A stretch of 53,639 nucleotides of DNA from Paenibacillus sp. MZ04-78.2 (GCF_024213375.1 NZ_JANAVJ010000036.1:1-53639); one strand, 5' to 3'; numbered from the stretch's first letter, positions 7,944 through 16,508 are shown. Translations and numbers: made by a program. Notes: generated by a model not told the origin, from the letters alone.

Positions 7944-8564
7944 TTAATGAATATTGCGGAATACGCCGATGACTTTGCCCAGGATCGATACACTTTTCAG
8001 ACGGAGCGGCTCCATAGTCGGGTTTTCCGGTTGCAGGCGAATGTGATCCTTTTCTTTAAAGAACGTTTTGACCGTCGCTTCGTCGTCCTCAGTCATGGCG
8101 ACCACGATTTCGCCGTTGTTCGCCGTTTGCTGTTGGCGAACGATGACGTAGTCCCCGTTGCGAATGCCTGCGTCGATCATACTTTCGCCGATGACGCTCA
8201 ACATGAAGACGTTATGGTCCCCGACGACGTTGCTCGGAAGCGGGAAGTAGTCTTCAATGTTCTCCGTCGCGGTAATCGGTACGCCGGCCGTAACTCGTCC
8301 GATCAGCGGGACGCGAGAAACCGATACAGCGAATGCGCCGTCGCCAGTCGTGCCGTCCAAAATCTCAATGGCTCTGGGCTTCGTAGGATCGCGCCGGATC
8401 AGCCCTTTCTTTTCCAGCCGCTCCAAATGACCGTGTACCGTCGAGCTGGAAGCAAGACCGACCGCTTCGCCGATTTCCCGAACGGACGGAGGATACCCTT
8501 TATCTTTGACCTCGTTCTTGATGAACTCCAGAATAGCTTGCTGCCGAGTGGATATCTTGCCCAT
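7944..8564 (-). CDS. lexA: SOS repressor LexA (DinR)
   Basis: LexA represses DNA-damage genes until RecA filaments trigger self-cleavage. The 206 residues comprise a winged helix ([20 protein letters not shown]) and a serine-lysine peptidase domain. The scissile bond is Ala93-Gly94 in V-T-A-G-V-P, the catalytic serine is Ser128 in I-G-E-S-M-I, and the lysine is Lys166 in E-A-T-V-K-T. The start at MGKIST (8564) is preferred over the codon 27 bases upstream because GGAGTG is well placed before it and because LexA proteins begin at this point. It is divergent from yneA with shared SOS boxes. Confidence 0.97.
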   Translation of the reverse strand: MGKISTRQQAILEFIKNEVKDKGYPPSVREIGEAVGLASSSTVHGHLERLEKKGLIRRDPTKPRAIEILDGTTGDGAFAVSVSRVPLIGRVTAGVPITATENIEDYFPLPSNVVGDHNVFMLSVIGESMIDAGIRNGDYVIVRQQQTANNGEIVVAMTEDDEATVKTFFKEKDHIRLQPENPTMEPLRLKSVSILGKVIGVFRNIH

Positions 8565-8599
8565 ATGAATCACTCCATTTTTGGTAATCATTACTTAGG

Positions 8600-8628
8600 A
8601 GTATAACATAGAACCGGAGTTCGTACAA
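8600..8628 (-). promoter_or_regulatory. lexA promoter
   Basis: On the minus strand TTGTAC (8628-8623), a 17-base spacer and TATACT (8605-8600) form the promoter. SOS box 1 (8626-8639) overlaps its -35 element, giving autorepression. Confidence 0.75.
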
Positions 8629-8639
8629 ACATAAGTTCG
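8626..8639. promoter_or_regulatory. LexA (SOS) box 1
   Basis: CAAACATAAGTTCG matches CGAAC-N4-GTTCG with one mismatch in the left half and overlaps the lexA -35 element. Confidence 0.8.
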
Positions 8640-8648
8640 AAAAATGGA

Positions 8649-8677
8649 TTGACACAAACATTTGTTCGTGTTAAATT
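8649..8677 (+). promoter_or_regulatory. yneA promoter with SOS box in its spacer
   Basis: TTGACA (8649-8654) and TAAATT (8672-8677) are separated by 17 bases, most of which are SOS box 2. LexA bound there would block RNA polymerase completely. Confidence 0.85.
8655..8668. promoter_or_regulatory. LexA (SOS) box 2
   Basis: CAAACATTTGTTCG lies exactly between the -35 and -10 of the yneA promoter and differs from CGAAC-N4-GTTCG at one position. Confidence 0.85.
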
Positions 8678-8683
8678 CAGAAC

Positions 8684-8697
8684 AGAACAAATGTTTG
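8684..8697. promoter_or_regulatory. LexA (SOS) box 3
   Basis: AGAACAAATGTTTG lies just downstream of the yneA -10 element and carries the GAAC-N4-GTTT core. Three boxes between lexA and yneA match the arrangement known from Bacillus. Confidence 0.75.
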
Positions 8698-8710
8698 GGA
8701 GATGATGTTC

Positions 8711-9079
8711 ATGTATCAGAACAGTCAAATGCTAGCTCAATACAACCACGGTCCAGCTGCCGTCTCCATAGATACTGCTTATAAAGCGAAAAAAAACCGA
8801 ACATACGTACGAGTTGTAGTTTTCATTATATCGGTAATACTGCTGCTCTTTGTCGGAAGCACCGTATCCGCCTGGGTAGGGAACGGTAACGCGCACGCCA
8901 AAGGCGTCGCTCCTGTTCAAGCTTACGTAGTCGTACATCAAGGAGATACCTTATGGAGCATTGCTTCTTCGCACGCGGCCAAAGGACAAGATCTGAGAGC
9001 GTATGTCTTTCAGCTAAGGAAGCTGAATAACTTGAAGAACGTAACGATTTACGAAGGGCAGAAGCTGCTGCTTCCATAA
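8711..9079 (+). CDS. yneA: SOS cell-division suppressor YneA
   Basis: YneA halts septation during DNA damage in Bacillales. The 122-residue protein has a short cytoplasmic N terminus, one membrane helix (V-V-F-I-I-S-V-I-L-L-L-F-V-G, about residues 36-54) and an extracytoplasmic LysM domain (Y-V-V-H-Q-G-D-T-L-W-S-I-A to the end, E-G-Q-K-L-L-L-P). This is the domain order of YneA. GGGAG at 8697-8701 best supports the ATG at 8711; ATG codons at 8702 and 8705 are too close to it. Control is by the SOS boxes just upstream. Confidence 0.9.
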   Translation: MYQNSQMLAQYNHGPAAVSIDTAYKAKKNRTYVRVVVFIISVILLLFVGSTVSAWVGNGNAHAKGVAPVQAYVVVHQGDTLWSIASSHAAKGQDLRAYVFQLRKLNNLKNVTIYEGQKLLLP

Positions 9080-9181
9080 TACATAGCTGCTTTAACTTTT
9101 TCTGGATTATTTCTTCCACAGGGCTTCGGGTCTATCTCTTGACTTTCAAATCCGGTAATGTCAAAGTATAATTTGATAAGA

Positions 9182-9217
9182 AGCTCTTATCGTTCGCGGA
9201 TAAACGGACGAAGAGCT
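9182..9217 (+). other. Hairpin in the leader of the DUF896 gene
   Basis: AGCTCTT at 9182-9188 pairs with AAGAGCT near 9211-9217, and an inner CGTTCG/CGGACG segment can extend the stem. It ends about 20 bases before the DUF896 start codon. No T-run follows, so it is not a terminator. Its role is unknown. Confidence 0.4.
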
Positions 9218-9238
9218 AACATTACCGGGAGGACAGGC

Positions 9239-9433
9239 ATGATTGAATCAGAGCACGACGTAACCGTTAAGCGGATCAACGAATTGGCCCGCAAGGCGAA
9301 AGCCGAAGGATTGACGGAAGAAGAGATGGATGAGCGCAACGCACTTAGGAAAAAGTATATCGATTCTTTTAAATCCTCCTTGCGTTCTCAACTGGACAAC
9401 ATTAAATTCGTGGATGAGGACGAGAAGAAGTAA
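9239..9433 (+). CDS. DUF896 family small protein (YnzC-like)
   Basis: The 64-residue charged, helical protein has the DUF896 signature: R-I-N-E-L-A-R-K-A-K-A-E-G-L-T-E-E-E, then R-K-K-Y-I-D-S-F-K-S-S-L-R. B. subtilis YnzC lies in the same SOS-regulated neighbourhood downstream of yneA and yneB; here the resolvase-like yneB is missing. The start at 9239 is chosen because GGGAGG lies directly upstream; the longer frame from 9158 lacks such a site. The biochemical function is not established. A weak direct link to DNA damage may be inferred from the position after yneA. Confidence 0.88.
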   Translation: MIESEHDVTVKRINELARKAKAEGLTEEEMDERNALRKKYIDSFKSSLRSQLDNIKFVDEDEKK

Positions 9434-9497
9434 GGAGGAGGGGACTTGCTTCACTGGTATACCCCCCACTGAGACACGCATCACACGTTGGACGATC

Positions 9498-9526
9498 TTG
9501 TATCCGCTGGAAAAACGCGGTATACT
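9498..9526 (+). promoter_or_regulatory. Probable sigma-A promoter for the membrane protein gene
   Basis: TTGTAT (9498-9503), a 17-base spacer and TATACT (9521-9526) lie about 95 bases upstream of the next start codon. Confidence 0.5.
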
Positions 9527-9619
9527 TGGATGCTCCAACTTTTTGACGTATTTGGACGTATCGGTTGACGAATCGCTCGGGATCGGCGATTTAGAAAGAA
9601 TGGATAAAGGGGCTCAACT

Positions 9620-10135
9620 ATGTCACGAAAATGGCAACGCATGGTTAGCAAGAATACGAAAGTAACCAACACTCAGCGCAAAAAGAGCGGCAAGGAATCG
9701 ATTTCGCAGTCCAGCTCCTCCGACAACTCGGTCACCTTCAAAGGACGCAGCTGGTTTCTTCCGATGATACTAGTCGCCACCGGGATTTTCTGCTTCATCG
9801 TATTCCGCGGTCAAGCGGGGCAGGATCAGATGTACTGGTTCACAGGCGCGAGCTATATTTTCCTTGCGCTGCTGATTTATTGGGTCCGCCGGCCGCTGTT
9901 GAAAATAGGTCAGGATTCGCTTACCTCACGTCGTTTCGGCGGAGACCGGACGATGAGTGCGGATATGATTAACGAAATTTCCGTGTCGAAGGATTCGATC
10001 TTTATTACATTAAAGCCGAAAGGCGCCCGCTGGGGATACACGAAATTTTATCATCAATTCCCCGTGGATGCGGCGAAGGAAAAGCTTCAGGAATTTGCTC
10101 AAAAAAATCAAGTGGCATTTAAGCAAGAATCTTAA
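9620..10135 (+). CDS. Hypothetical protein with two membrane helices
   Basis: I do not recognise a named family. The 171-residue protein begins with a 45-residue basic, serine-rich cytoplasmic segment. Two hydrophobic helices follow (L-P-M-I-L-V-A-T-G-I-F-C-F-I-V at about 52-66, and F-L-A-L-L-I-Y-W-V near 85-93). The C-terminal 75-residue soluble part reads like a PH-like or bPH-type beta domain followed by a helix, because of alternating strands such as I-F-I-T-L-K-P. ATG 9620 has GGGG 7-10 bases upstream. It is followed by a HAD hydrolase gene 41 bases downstream and may be cotranscribed. Confidence 0.75.
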   Translation: MSRKWQRMVSKNTKVTNTQRKKSGKESISQSSSSDNSVTFKGRSWFLPMILVATGIFCFIVFRGQAGQDQMYWFTGASYIFLALLIYWVRRPLLKIGQDSLTSRRFGGDRTMSADMINEISVSKDSIFITLKPKGARWGYTKFYHQFPVDAAKEKLQEFAQKNQVAFKQES

Positions 10136-10176
10136 GACAGAACCGACATCACAGGGGAGAAAGAGGAATCCGGCTT

Positions 10177-10974
10177 ATGGCAATCAAAGCGGTGCTTTTT
10201 GATTTGGACGATACGCTGCTCTGGGACGAGCGCAGCGTAAAAGAAGCGTTTCAGGCGACATGCAGCGAGGCTGCCAAGCATTATGATCTCGATCCCGCTC
10301 AGCTTGAGGAAGCGGTGAGACGCGAAGCGCGGGCATTGTACGAATCGTTCGAGACGTTCCCGTTTACCAAAAAAATCGGCATTAACCCATTTGAAGGGCT
10401 GTGGGCCCGGTTTGTCGAAGGAGAACAGGAAGAGTTCCGCAAGCTTCAATCGTTGGCCCCGGCTTATCAACGGGATTCGTGGACGCGCGGCTTAAAGGCT
10501 CAGGGGATAGAAGATGCCGCGCTGGGCGTTAAGCTGGCGGAGATGTTTTCGGCCGAGCGAAGAAACCGTCCGATCGTTTATGAAGAGACGTTCGAGGTAT
10601 TGGATCAGCTGAAAGGGAAATATAAGCTGCTTCTGCTTACGAACGGTTCGCCTGATCTGCAAAAAGAGAAATTGGCGGGTGTCCCACAGCTTGCTCCTTA
10701 TTTCGATCATATCGTCATTTCCGGCGAGTTTGGCGAAGGGAAGCCGGCGGTATCGATTTTCGAGCATGCCATGCAGCTGCTTGGCATTTCGGCCGAGGAA
10801 GGCGTCATGATCGGGGACAAGCTGACAACGGACATTTTGGGCTCCAACTCGATTGGGATGCGGAACATGTGGATTAACCGTCATGGGCTCCCGCTAACGG
10901 ACGAGATTGCTCCGGCGCACGAAATTACGAGCCTGCGGGATATTCAGAAGATCATTGATTCTCTGGAAGCTTAG
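10177..10974 (+). CDS. HAD-superfamily hydrolase
   Basis: The 265-residue protein has all four HAD motifs: the nucleophile in V-L-F-D-L-D-D-T-L-L, the motif II threonine in L-L-L-L-T-N-G-S, the lysine in F-G-E-G-K-P, and the motif IV acids in M-I-G-D-K-L-T-T-D-I-L-G. The helical cap between motif I and II places it with subclass IA phosphatases such as YsaA/YjjG-type enzymes. These hydrolyse phosphate esters of small metabolites; the substrate cannot be assigned from sequence. A GGAG/AGAGGA region precedes the ATG, and a terminator follows 75 bases after the stop. Confidence 0.88.
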   Translation: MAIKAVLFDLDDTLLWDERSVKEAFQATCSEAAKHYDLDPAQLEEAVRREARALYESFETFPFTKKIGINPFEGLWARFVEGEQEEFRKLQSLAPAYQRDSWTRGLKAQGIEDAALGVKLAEMFSAERRNRPIVYEETFEVLDQLKGKYKLLLLTNGSPDLQKEKLAGVPQLAPYFDHIVISGEFGEGKPAVSIFEHAMQLLGISAEEGVMIGDKLTTDILGSNSIGMRNMWINRHGLPLTDEIAPAHEITSLRDIQKIIDSLEA

Positions 10975-11046
10975 GATCTAACGGCATCATAACCTTATTT
11001 ATAATCCAATGTGTAACCGGCACTCCTTTTTGAACTAATCTAAACA

Positions 11047-11078
11047 AGCCCGTCATTCCATTTGGCGGGTTTTCATTT
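11047..11078 (+). terminator. Terminator after the HAD hydrolase gene
   Basis: CCCGTC (11049-11054) pairs with GGCGGG (11064-11069) with one G-T pair and is followed by TTTTC. Confidence 0.7.
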
Positions 11079-11084
11079 TGTTTT

Positions 11085-11121
11085 TAAATAATAAAACAAG
11101 CCGCCTTTCACAAGGGGCTTG
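11085..11121 (-). terminator. Terminator of mtnD
   Basis: Read leftward, CAAGCC and its partner GGCTTG (11097-11102 with 11116-11121), extended by CCTT/AAGG, form a stem followed by TTTTATTATTT. Confidence 0.75.
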
Positions 11122-11155
11122 CTGCTTGAGTGTTCGTTTATTTTAAAAGTTTCAC

Positions 11156-11698
11156 TTACGCTTTTTGGAAAGTCGGGTCTTCGAACGGATGTGCGATCCA
11201 GCCCTCGGTTTCGATGAAAAGACGGACGGCTACGATTTGACGGTTTTCCATCAAGGTGAAGAAGTGCGGCTTGTGCTCCGGAACCGAGATCACGTCACCG
11301 GCTTCCAGTTCAACGTCGAAATAGCCGACATCGTCGGTCCCTTTAATGATGAAAATTCCTTTGCCGGCTGTGATAGCGCGAACTTCGTCTTCCGTATGCG
11401 TGTGCACCTGTTCGAATTTTTTGAGCAGTTCGTCCAAATTCGGGGTGGCGTCGGACAGCGCGACGATGTCCCAAGTCTGGTAGCCGCGGCGGCTGGCCAG
11501 ATCGCGGATTTCTTCATCGTAAGTAGCCAAAATCTGCGATTTTTCCTCGTCCGTCAACGAAAACTTCCCTTGAAGCTCTGCGGGCAGTTTAGCGGCGTTC
11601 CAGTGCTCATAAAGCACCTCTTGCTTATCCAAAAAAGCCTTCACGTTGGCTTCGCCCGAGATGCGCTCGTTGGTGTTGCGAATGCGAATTTCTGCCAT
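11156..11698 (-). CDS. mtnD: Acireductone dioxygenase (methionine salvage)
   Basis: MtnD oxidises the acireductone of the methionine salvage pathway to formate and 4-methylthio-2-oxobutanoate, the methionine precursor, when it binds iron. The 180-residue cupin has metal ligands in H-T-H-T-E-D-E-V-R (two histidines and a glutamate) and a further histidine in V-P-E-H-K-P-H-F-F, with the usual family length. GAGGGAGA precedes ATG 11698. It is divergent from metH, which makes methionine from homocysteine, so salvage and synthesis lie back to back. I saw no S-box or T-box in the shared intergenic region. Other mtn genes are not in the window. Confidence 0.93.
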   Translation of the reverse strand: MAEIRIRNTNERISGEANVKAFLDKQEVLYEHWNAAKLPAELQGKFSLTDEEKSQILATYDEEIRDLASRRGYQTWDIVALSDATPNLDELLKKFEQVHTHTEDEVRAITAGKGIFIIKGTDDVGYFDVELEAGDVISVPEHKPHFFTLMENRQIVAVRLFIETEGWIAHPFEDPTFQKA

Positions 11699-11827
11699 AG
11701 TTCTCCCTCTTCCTTCTTGAATTCGTGACTTCTGCTTCTTATTATAGTGGAAGGGGACGTATCTGTCGATGTATAATGTATATAAATCCGATAGGATTCG
11801 TTAGATAAGTGCTGAATTTTGTCGCAA

Positions 11828-11980
11828 TTGCTTTTCAACAAGTAACGTTTCTGATACACTTAAGGTTACATAATTTGTGAGTATTATGCGCAGTACGGTG
11901 CGAGAATCATAGATCGGCTGCAAGAGTATCCGACCCCAACACAGAATGGAGCGGGGCGGCAGGGTGAAAGGGGATCACGG
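11828..11980 (+). promoter_or_regulatory. metH promoter candidate and leader
   Basis: TTGCTT (11828-11833), an 18-base spacer and TGATAC (11852-11857) could start a leader of about 115 bases before metH. The leader holds a small ATCGG/CCGA hairpin. I looked for SAM-I, cobalamin and T-box cores and found none. GGGTGAAAGGGG lies upstream of the start codon. Confidence 0.4.
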
Positions 11981-14900
11981 ATGAGCAAGCCTTTATTGCA
12001 GGAGCAACTACAGAAAAAAATTATGATTTTAGACGGCGCCATGGGAACGATGATCCAGCAGGAGAATTTAACCGCGGATGATTTCGGCGGCGACGAGTTG
12101 GACGGCTGCAACGAAATTTTGGTGGTGACCCGGCCTGACGTCATCCGTAAAATCCATGAAGCGTATTTTGCGGCCGGTGCCGATATGGTTGAGACGAATA
12201 CGTTCGGCGCAACAAGCGTCGTGCTGGCGGAATACGATCTGCAGGACCGCGCGCGGGAGCTTAACCTGGTAGCGGCCAAACTGGCCGTCGAAGCGGCTGA
12301 AAAATACAGTACGCCGGAATGGCCTAGATACGTTATCGGTGCGTTGGGGCCAACGACGAAGACGCTTTCCGTAACCGGCGGAGTCACGTTCGACGAGCTT
12401 GTAGACAGCTACTACGAACAGGCGTTGGCATTGATGGAGGCGGGCGTGGATGCGCTGCTGCTCGAAACGTCGCAGGATACGTTGAACGTCAAAGCCGGCA
12501 GCATCGGCATCCGCAAAGCGTTTGAGACGGAAGGCCGCAAGCTTCCGCTCATGATTTCCGGTACGATCGAGCCGATGGGCACGACGCTGGCGGGTCAAAA
12601 TATTGAATCGTTCTATATATCGCTTGAGCATCTCGAACCGATTTCGGTCGGTCTGAACTGCGCTACCGGACCGGAGTTTATGCGTGACCATATCCGGACG
12701 TTGGCCGATATTGCGGGAACCGCGGTAAGCTGCTATCCGAACGCTGGTCTGCCGGACGAGAACGGACAGTACCATGAATCGCCGGAATCGCTCGCGAAGA
12801 AGCTGGCAGGCTTTGCCGAGCAGGGCTGGCTGAACATTGCCGGCGGCTGCTGCGGTACGACGCCGGATCATATCCGCGCCATGGCCGAAACGCTCAGCCA
12901 GTACCAGCCGCGCGGTCATCGGGGAGAGCATCCGCCCGCGGTATCCGGCATCGAGACGGTCTACATTGAAGATGCGAACCGCCCTTACATGGTTGGGGAG
13001 CGGACGAATGTTCTCGGATCGCGGAAGTTCAAGCGGCTTATTGCTGAAGGCAAATATGAGGAAGCATCCGAGATTGCCCGGGCGCAGGTGAAAGGCGGCG
13101 CGCATGTCATCGACGTCTGTCTGCAAGACCCGGACCGCGACGAAATGAGCGATATGCAGCAGTTTTTGGAGCTTGTCGTTAAAAAAGTGAAAGTTCCGCT
13201 TATGCTCGATTCCACGGATTATCGGGTCATTGAGCTCGGGCTCAAATATTCGCAGGGAAAAGCGATCATCAACTCGATCAACCTGGAGGACGGGGAAGAG
13301 AAGTTCGAGACGGTCGTACCGCTTATTCATCAATACGGCGCAGCCGCTGTCGTCGGCACGATTGACGAGCGTGGGCAGGCCATTACGGCCAAAGACAAGC
13401 TTGAAGTAGCCCAGCGTTCCTATGATTTGCTGGTGAACAAGTACGGGATGCACCCGAACGATATTATTTTTGACCCGCTTGTTTTCCCGGTCGGAACGGG
13501 AGATCAGCAGTATATCGGTTCGGCCAAGGAGACGATCGAAGGTATCCGGTTAATTAAAGAAGTGATGCCTGACACCGAGACGATTCTTGGTCTCAGCAAC
13601 GTATCGTTTGGCTTGCCGGAAGCGGGCCGCGAGGTGTTGAACGCCGTCTTTTTGTACCATTGTACGAAAGCCGGGCTCGACTATGCGATCGTCAATACGG
13701 AAAAGCTGGAGCGCTATGCGTCCATACCGGAAGAAGAGCGCCGTCTTGCCGAAAGTCTGATCTACGATACGAACGACGAAACACTGGCCGAATTCGTAGC
13801 GCACTTCCGTACGAAGAAGGTCGAGAAGAAGGAAAAAATTTCGAACTTAACGCTGGAAGAGCGACTGTCCTCTTACGTTGTCGAAGGCACGAAGGACGGA
13901 CTGATCCCGGATTTGGGCGAAGCGTTGCAAAAATACAAGCCGCTCGATATTATTAACGGTCCGCTGATGAAAGGGATGGGGGAAGTCGGCCGGCTGTTCA
14001 ACAATAACGAGCTGATCGTGGCGGAGGTGCTTCAGAGCGCCGAGGTCATGAAGGCGTCCGTTGCTTATTTGGAGCCGTTCATGGAAAAATCGGAAAGCGC
14101 CGTGAAAGGCAAAATCATTTTGGCCACGGTCAAGGGCGACGTGCATGATATCGGCAAAAACTTGGTCGAAATCATTTTATCCAACAACGGCTACCAGATC
14201 ATCAACCTGGGCATTAAAGTGCCGCCGGAGCAGTTGATCGACGCTTACCGCAAGGAGCGCCCGGATGCGATCGGGCTGTCCGGGCTGCTCGTCAAATCGG
14301 CGCAGCAGATGATTGTCACCGCACAGGACTTGAAGACGGCTGGCATCGATGTGCCGATTCTGGTAGGCGGCGCGGCGCTGACCCGGAAATTCACCAAGAC
14401 CCGCATTGCGCCGGAGTATGATGGTTTGGTACTATATGCCAAGGACGCGATGGACGGGCTGGATATTGCGAACAAGCTGAGCGACCCCGAGCAAAGGCAG
14501 CAGCTAGTGCGGGAGCTTCGGGAAAGCATGGAATCCGACGTGAAGGAATCCGGCCGCAAGGAAGAGCAAATGCCGGTCTTGACTCGCGTCAGAACATCGT
14601 CGGTAGACCGGAATGTTCCGGTACAGGTGCCGCCGAGCTTGGAGCGACGCGTGCTGCGCGACTACCCGATAAGCCATCTGATCCCGTATATCAATATGCA
14701 GATGCTCCTCGGGCATCATCTTGGCTTGAAGGGGAAAATCGAGCAATTGCTGGCCGACAAAGATCCGAAGGCGCTGCAGCTTAAAGAAACCGTTGATGAG
14801 CTGCTGGCGGAGGCGCAAAAAAGCGGCATTCTTCAAGCGCACGGCATTTACCGTTTCTTTCCGGCGCAGTCGGACGGCAACGATGTGCTCGTCTACGATC

Positions 14901-15415
14901 CCGAGGATCATACGAAAGTGCTCCAGAAGTATACGTTCCCGCGGCAGGGGAAGGAGCCGTACTTGTGCCTGGCCGACTACCTCAAGCCGGTAGATAGCGG
15001 AATCATGGATTACGTCGGTTTCCTCGTCGTGACGGCCGGTCATGGCGTCAGCAATCTGGCCGCTGAGTGGCGGGATAAAGGCGACTACCTGCGGTCTCAT
15101 GCGCTTCAAGCGGCGGCTCTCGAGGCTGCCGAAGGGTTTGCCGAGCGTATCCACCAAATGATGCGCGATGTCTGGGGCTTCCCGGACCCGGCCGAAATGA
15201 CGATGCAGGAGCGCTTTGGAGCCAAGTACCGCGGACAGCGGTTCTCGTTTGGCTATCCGGCGTGTCCGAACCTCGACGATCAGCAGCAGCTGTTTGCTTT
15301 GATGAAGCCGGAGGATATCGGCGTACACTTGACGGAAGGCAGCATGATGGAGCCGGAGGCATCCGTCTCGGCTATCGTGTTTGCGCATCCACAGGCTCGT
15401 TATTTCAACGTATAA
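11981..15415 (+). CDS. metH: Cobalamin-dependent methionine synthase
   Basis: MetH moves the methyl group of 5-methyltetrahydrofolate through methylcobalamin to homocysteine. All four modules are seen in 1144 residues. The homocysteine domain has zinc ligands Cys227, Cys290 and Cys291 (G-G-C-C-G-T-T). The pterin domain (G-E-R-T-N-V-L-G-S) starts near 340. The cap and cobalamin domain holds the axial His722 in G-D-V-H-D-I-G-K-N. The C-terminal reactivation domain with R-F-S-F-G-Y-P-A-C-P binds SAM. The start ATG follows AAAGGGGA. The protein is complete, so no stand-alone reactivation partner is needed. MetF is not in the window. Confidence 0.97.
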   Translation: MSKPLLQEQLQKKIMILDGAMGTMIQQENLTADDFGGDELDGCNEILVVTRPDVIRKIHEAYFAAGADMVETNTFGATSVVLAEYDLQDRARELNLVAAKLAVEAAEKYSTPEWPRYVIGALGPTTKTLSVTGGVTFDELVDSYYEQALALMEAGVDALLLETSQDTLNVKAGSIGIRKAFETEGRKLPLMISGTIEPMGTTLAGQNIESFYISLEHLEPISVGLNCATGPEFMRDHIRTLADIAGTAVSCYPNAGLPDENGQYHESPESLAKKLAGFAEQGWLNIAGGCCGTTPDHIRAMAETLSQYQPRGHRGEHPPAVSGIETVYIEDANRPYMVGERTNVLGSRKFKRLIAEGKYEEASEIARAQVKGGAHVIDVCLQDPDRDEMSDMQQFLELVVKKVKVPLMLDSTDYRVIELGLKYSQGKAIINSINLEDGEEKFETVVPLIHQYGAAAVVGTIDERGQAITAKDKLEVAQRSYDLLVNKYGMHPNDIIFDPLVFPVGTGDQQYIGSAKETIEGIRLIKEVMPDTETILGLSNVSFGLPEAGREVLNAVFLYHCTKAGLDYAIVNTEKLERYASIPEEERRLAESLIYDTNDETLAEFVAHFRTKKVEKKEKISNLTLEERLSSYVVEGTKDGLIPDLGEALQKYKPLDIINGPLMKGMGEVGRLFNNNELIVAEVLQSAEVMKASVAYLEPFMEKSESAVKGKIILATVKGDVHDIGKNLVEIILSNNGYQIINLGIKVPPEQLIDAYRKERPDAIGLSGLLVKSAQQMIVTAQDLKTAGIDVPILVGGAALTRKFTKTRIAPEYDGLVLYAKDAMDGLDIANKLSDPEQRQQLVRELRESMESDVKESGRKEEQMPVLTRVRTSSVDRNVPVQVPPSLERRVLRDYPISHLIPYINMQMLLGHHLGLKGKIEQLLADKDPKALQLKETVDELLAEAQKSGILQAHGIYRFFPAQSDGNDVLVYDPEDHTKVLQKYTFPRQGKEPYLCLADYLKPVDSGIMDYVGFLVVTAGHGVSNLAAEWRDKGDYLRSHALQAAALEAAEGFAERIHQMMRDVWGFPDPAEMTMQERFGAKYRGQRFSFGYPACPNLDDQQQLFALMKPEDIGVHLTEGSMMEPEASVSAIVFAHPQARYFNV

Positions 15416-15441
15416 CCGTTTTTTGGGTATGCTATAACAGG

Positions 15442-15472
15442 GTGGGGCCGTGGTCGCTCCACTCTTTTGTTT
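15442..15472 (+). terminator. Probable terminator after metH
   Basis: GTGGGGC (15442-15448) pairs with GCTCCAC (15456-15462) with one G-T pair and is followed by TCTTTTGTTT. Confidence 0.65.
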
Positions 15473-15510
15473 ATTAACAATCGTAACGATAGAAATGGGG
15501 TTGATGCAGC

Positions 15511-16479
15511 TTGGAGCTGTATTTTCTTGGAACAGGCGCAGGTATGCCTTCCAAAGAGCGGAATGTCACCTCCGTCATGCTGAATCTGATTGCGGAGCGA
15601 AACGTCTATTGGATGTTCGACTGCGGGGAAGGGACGCAGCATCAAATATTACGGGCGCCGGTCAAAATCGGCAAGCTGGAAAAGCTGTTTATTACTCATC
15701 TGCACGGCGATCACATTTACGGCCTTCCGGGGCTCATGTCGAGCCGTTCTTATCAAGGGGGGGATACGCTGTTTACGATTTACGGGCCGGCAGGCATCCG
15801 GGAGTTTGTGGAAACGGCGCTTCGGATTAGCGATTCCCATCTCGGCTACCAGACGAACATCGTGGAATTCGAAGAGAAGGCGGAGTTCGTGCTGTACGAG
15901 GATGAACAGTTCATCGTGAAGGCGGCTCCGCTGGTTCACCGGGTCGACAGCTACGGCTACCGGATCGAAGAAAAACCGCAGAAGGGGAAGCTTGACGCGG
16001 CGAAGCTGAAGGAGCTCGGCATCGCTTCGGGGCCGCTGTACGGCAAAATCAAGAAAGGAGAAGACGTTACGCTGGAGGACGGCACGGTGATTGAAGCCAG
16101 CCGATTTATCGGTCCTCCGGTTCCCGGCCGGATCGTGACGATCCTTGGCGATACCCAGCCTTGCGAACATGTCATCACGCTTGCGCGCCAAGCGGATGTG
16201 CTGGTGCACGAAGCGACCTTTGCGGAGGACCGCAAGGAGCTTGCGATGCAATATGATCATTCCACAGCGATGGATGCGGCTCGTGCTGCTCAGGAAGCAG
16301 GGGCTAAGATGTTGGTTTTAACTCATATCAGCTCCCGGTATCAGGATGCGGAGGTTGAGCAGCTGCGGGAAGAAGCGCGAACGGTTCATGATGGAACTTA
16401 TCTTGCGCACGATCATTTTCGCTTGGACATCCCGGCGCGAAAACCGTCGCCGGCTTCCGGCGAAGCGGCGCCGTTGTAA
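15511..16479 (+). CDS. rnz: Ribonuclease Z (tRNA 3' endonuclease)
   Basis: RNase Z cuts precursor tRNAs just after the discriminator base so that CCA can be added. The 322-residue metallo-beta-lactamase-fold protein has the zinc motif T-H-L-H-G-D-H (His63, His65, Asp67, His68) and the later D-H-S-T and T-H-I-S-S-R-Y motifs of the long-armed bacterial form. The start is TTG at 15511, giving MELYFLGTGAGMPSKERN, which matches the conserved N terminus of the family; GGGG lies ten bases upstream. It ends in a bidirectional terminator. Confidence 0.95.
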   Translation: MELYFLGTGAGMPSKERNVTSVMLNLIAERNVYWMFDCGEGTQHQILRAPVKIGKLEKLFITHLHGDHIYGLPGLMSSRSYQGGDTLFTIYGPAGIREFVETALRISDSHLGYQTNIVEFEEKAEFVLYEDEQFIVKAAPLVHRVDSYGYRIEEKPQKGKLDAAKLKELGIASGPLYGKIKKGEDVTLEDGTVIEASRFIGPPVPGRIVTILGDTQPCEHVITLARQADVLVHEATFAEDRKELAMQYDHSTAMDAARAAQEAGAKMLVLTHISSRYQDAEVEQLREEARTVHDGTYLAHDHFRLDIPARKPSPASGEAAPL

Positions 16480-16508
16480 GTATGGTCCGTATCACATCGC
16501 CGCGATGA

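Noticed and set aside
7809..8606. A 265-codon ORF on the plus strand across lexA and the IS right end
   Set aside because: It begins inside the IS, crosses the lexA terminator and runs antisense to lexA. It has no ribosome site.
11699..11980. SAM-I or cobalamin riboswitch before metH or mtnD
   Set aside because: The conserved cores were searched for by eye and not found.
12068..13453. A 461-codon ORF antisense to metH
   Set aside because: It is the mirror frame of a well-supported metH, has no recognisable motif and no ribosome site. Codon bias with G/C third positions makes such long antisense frames common here.
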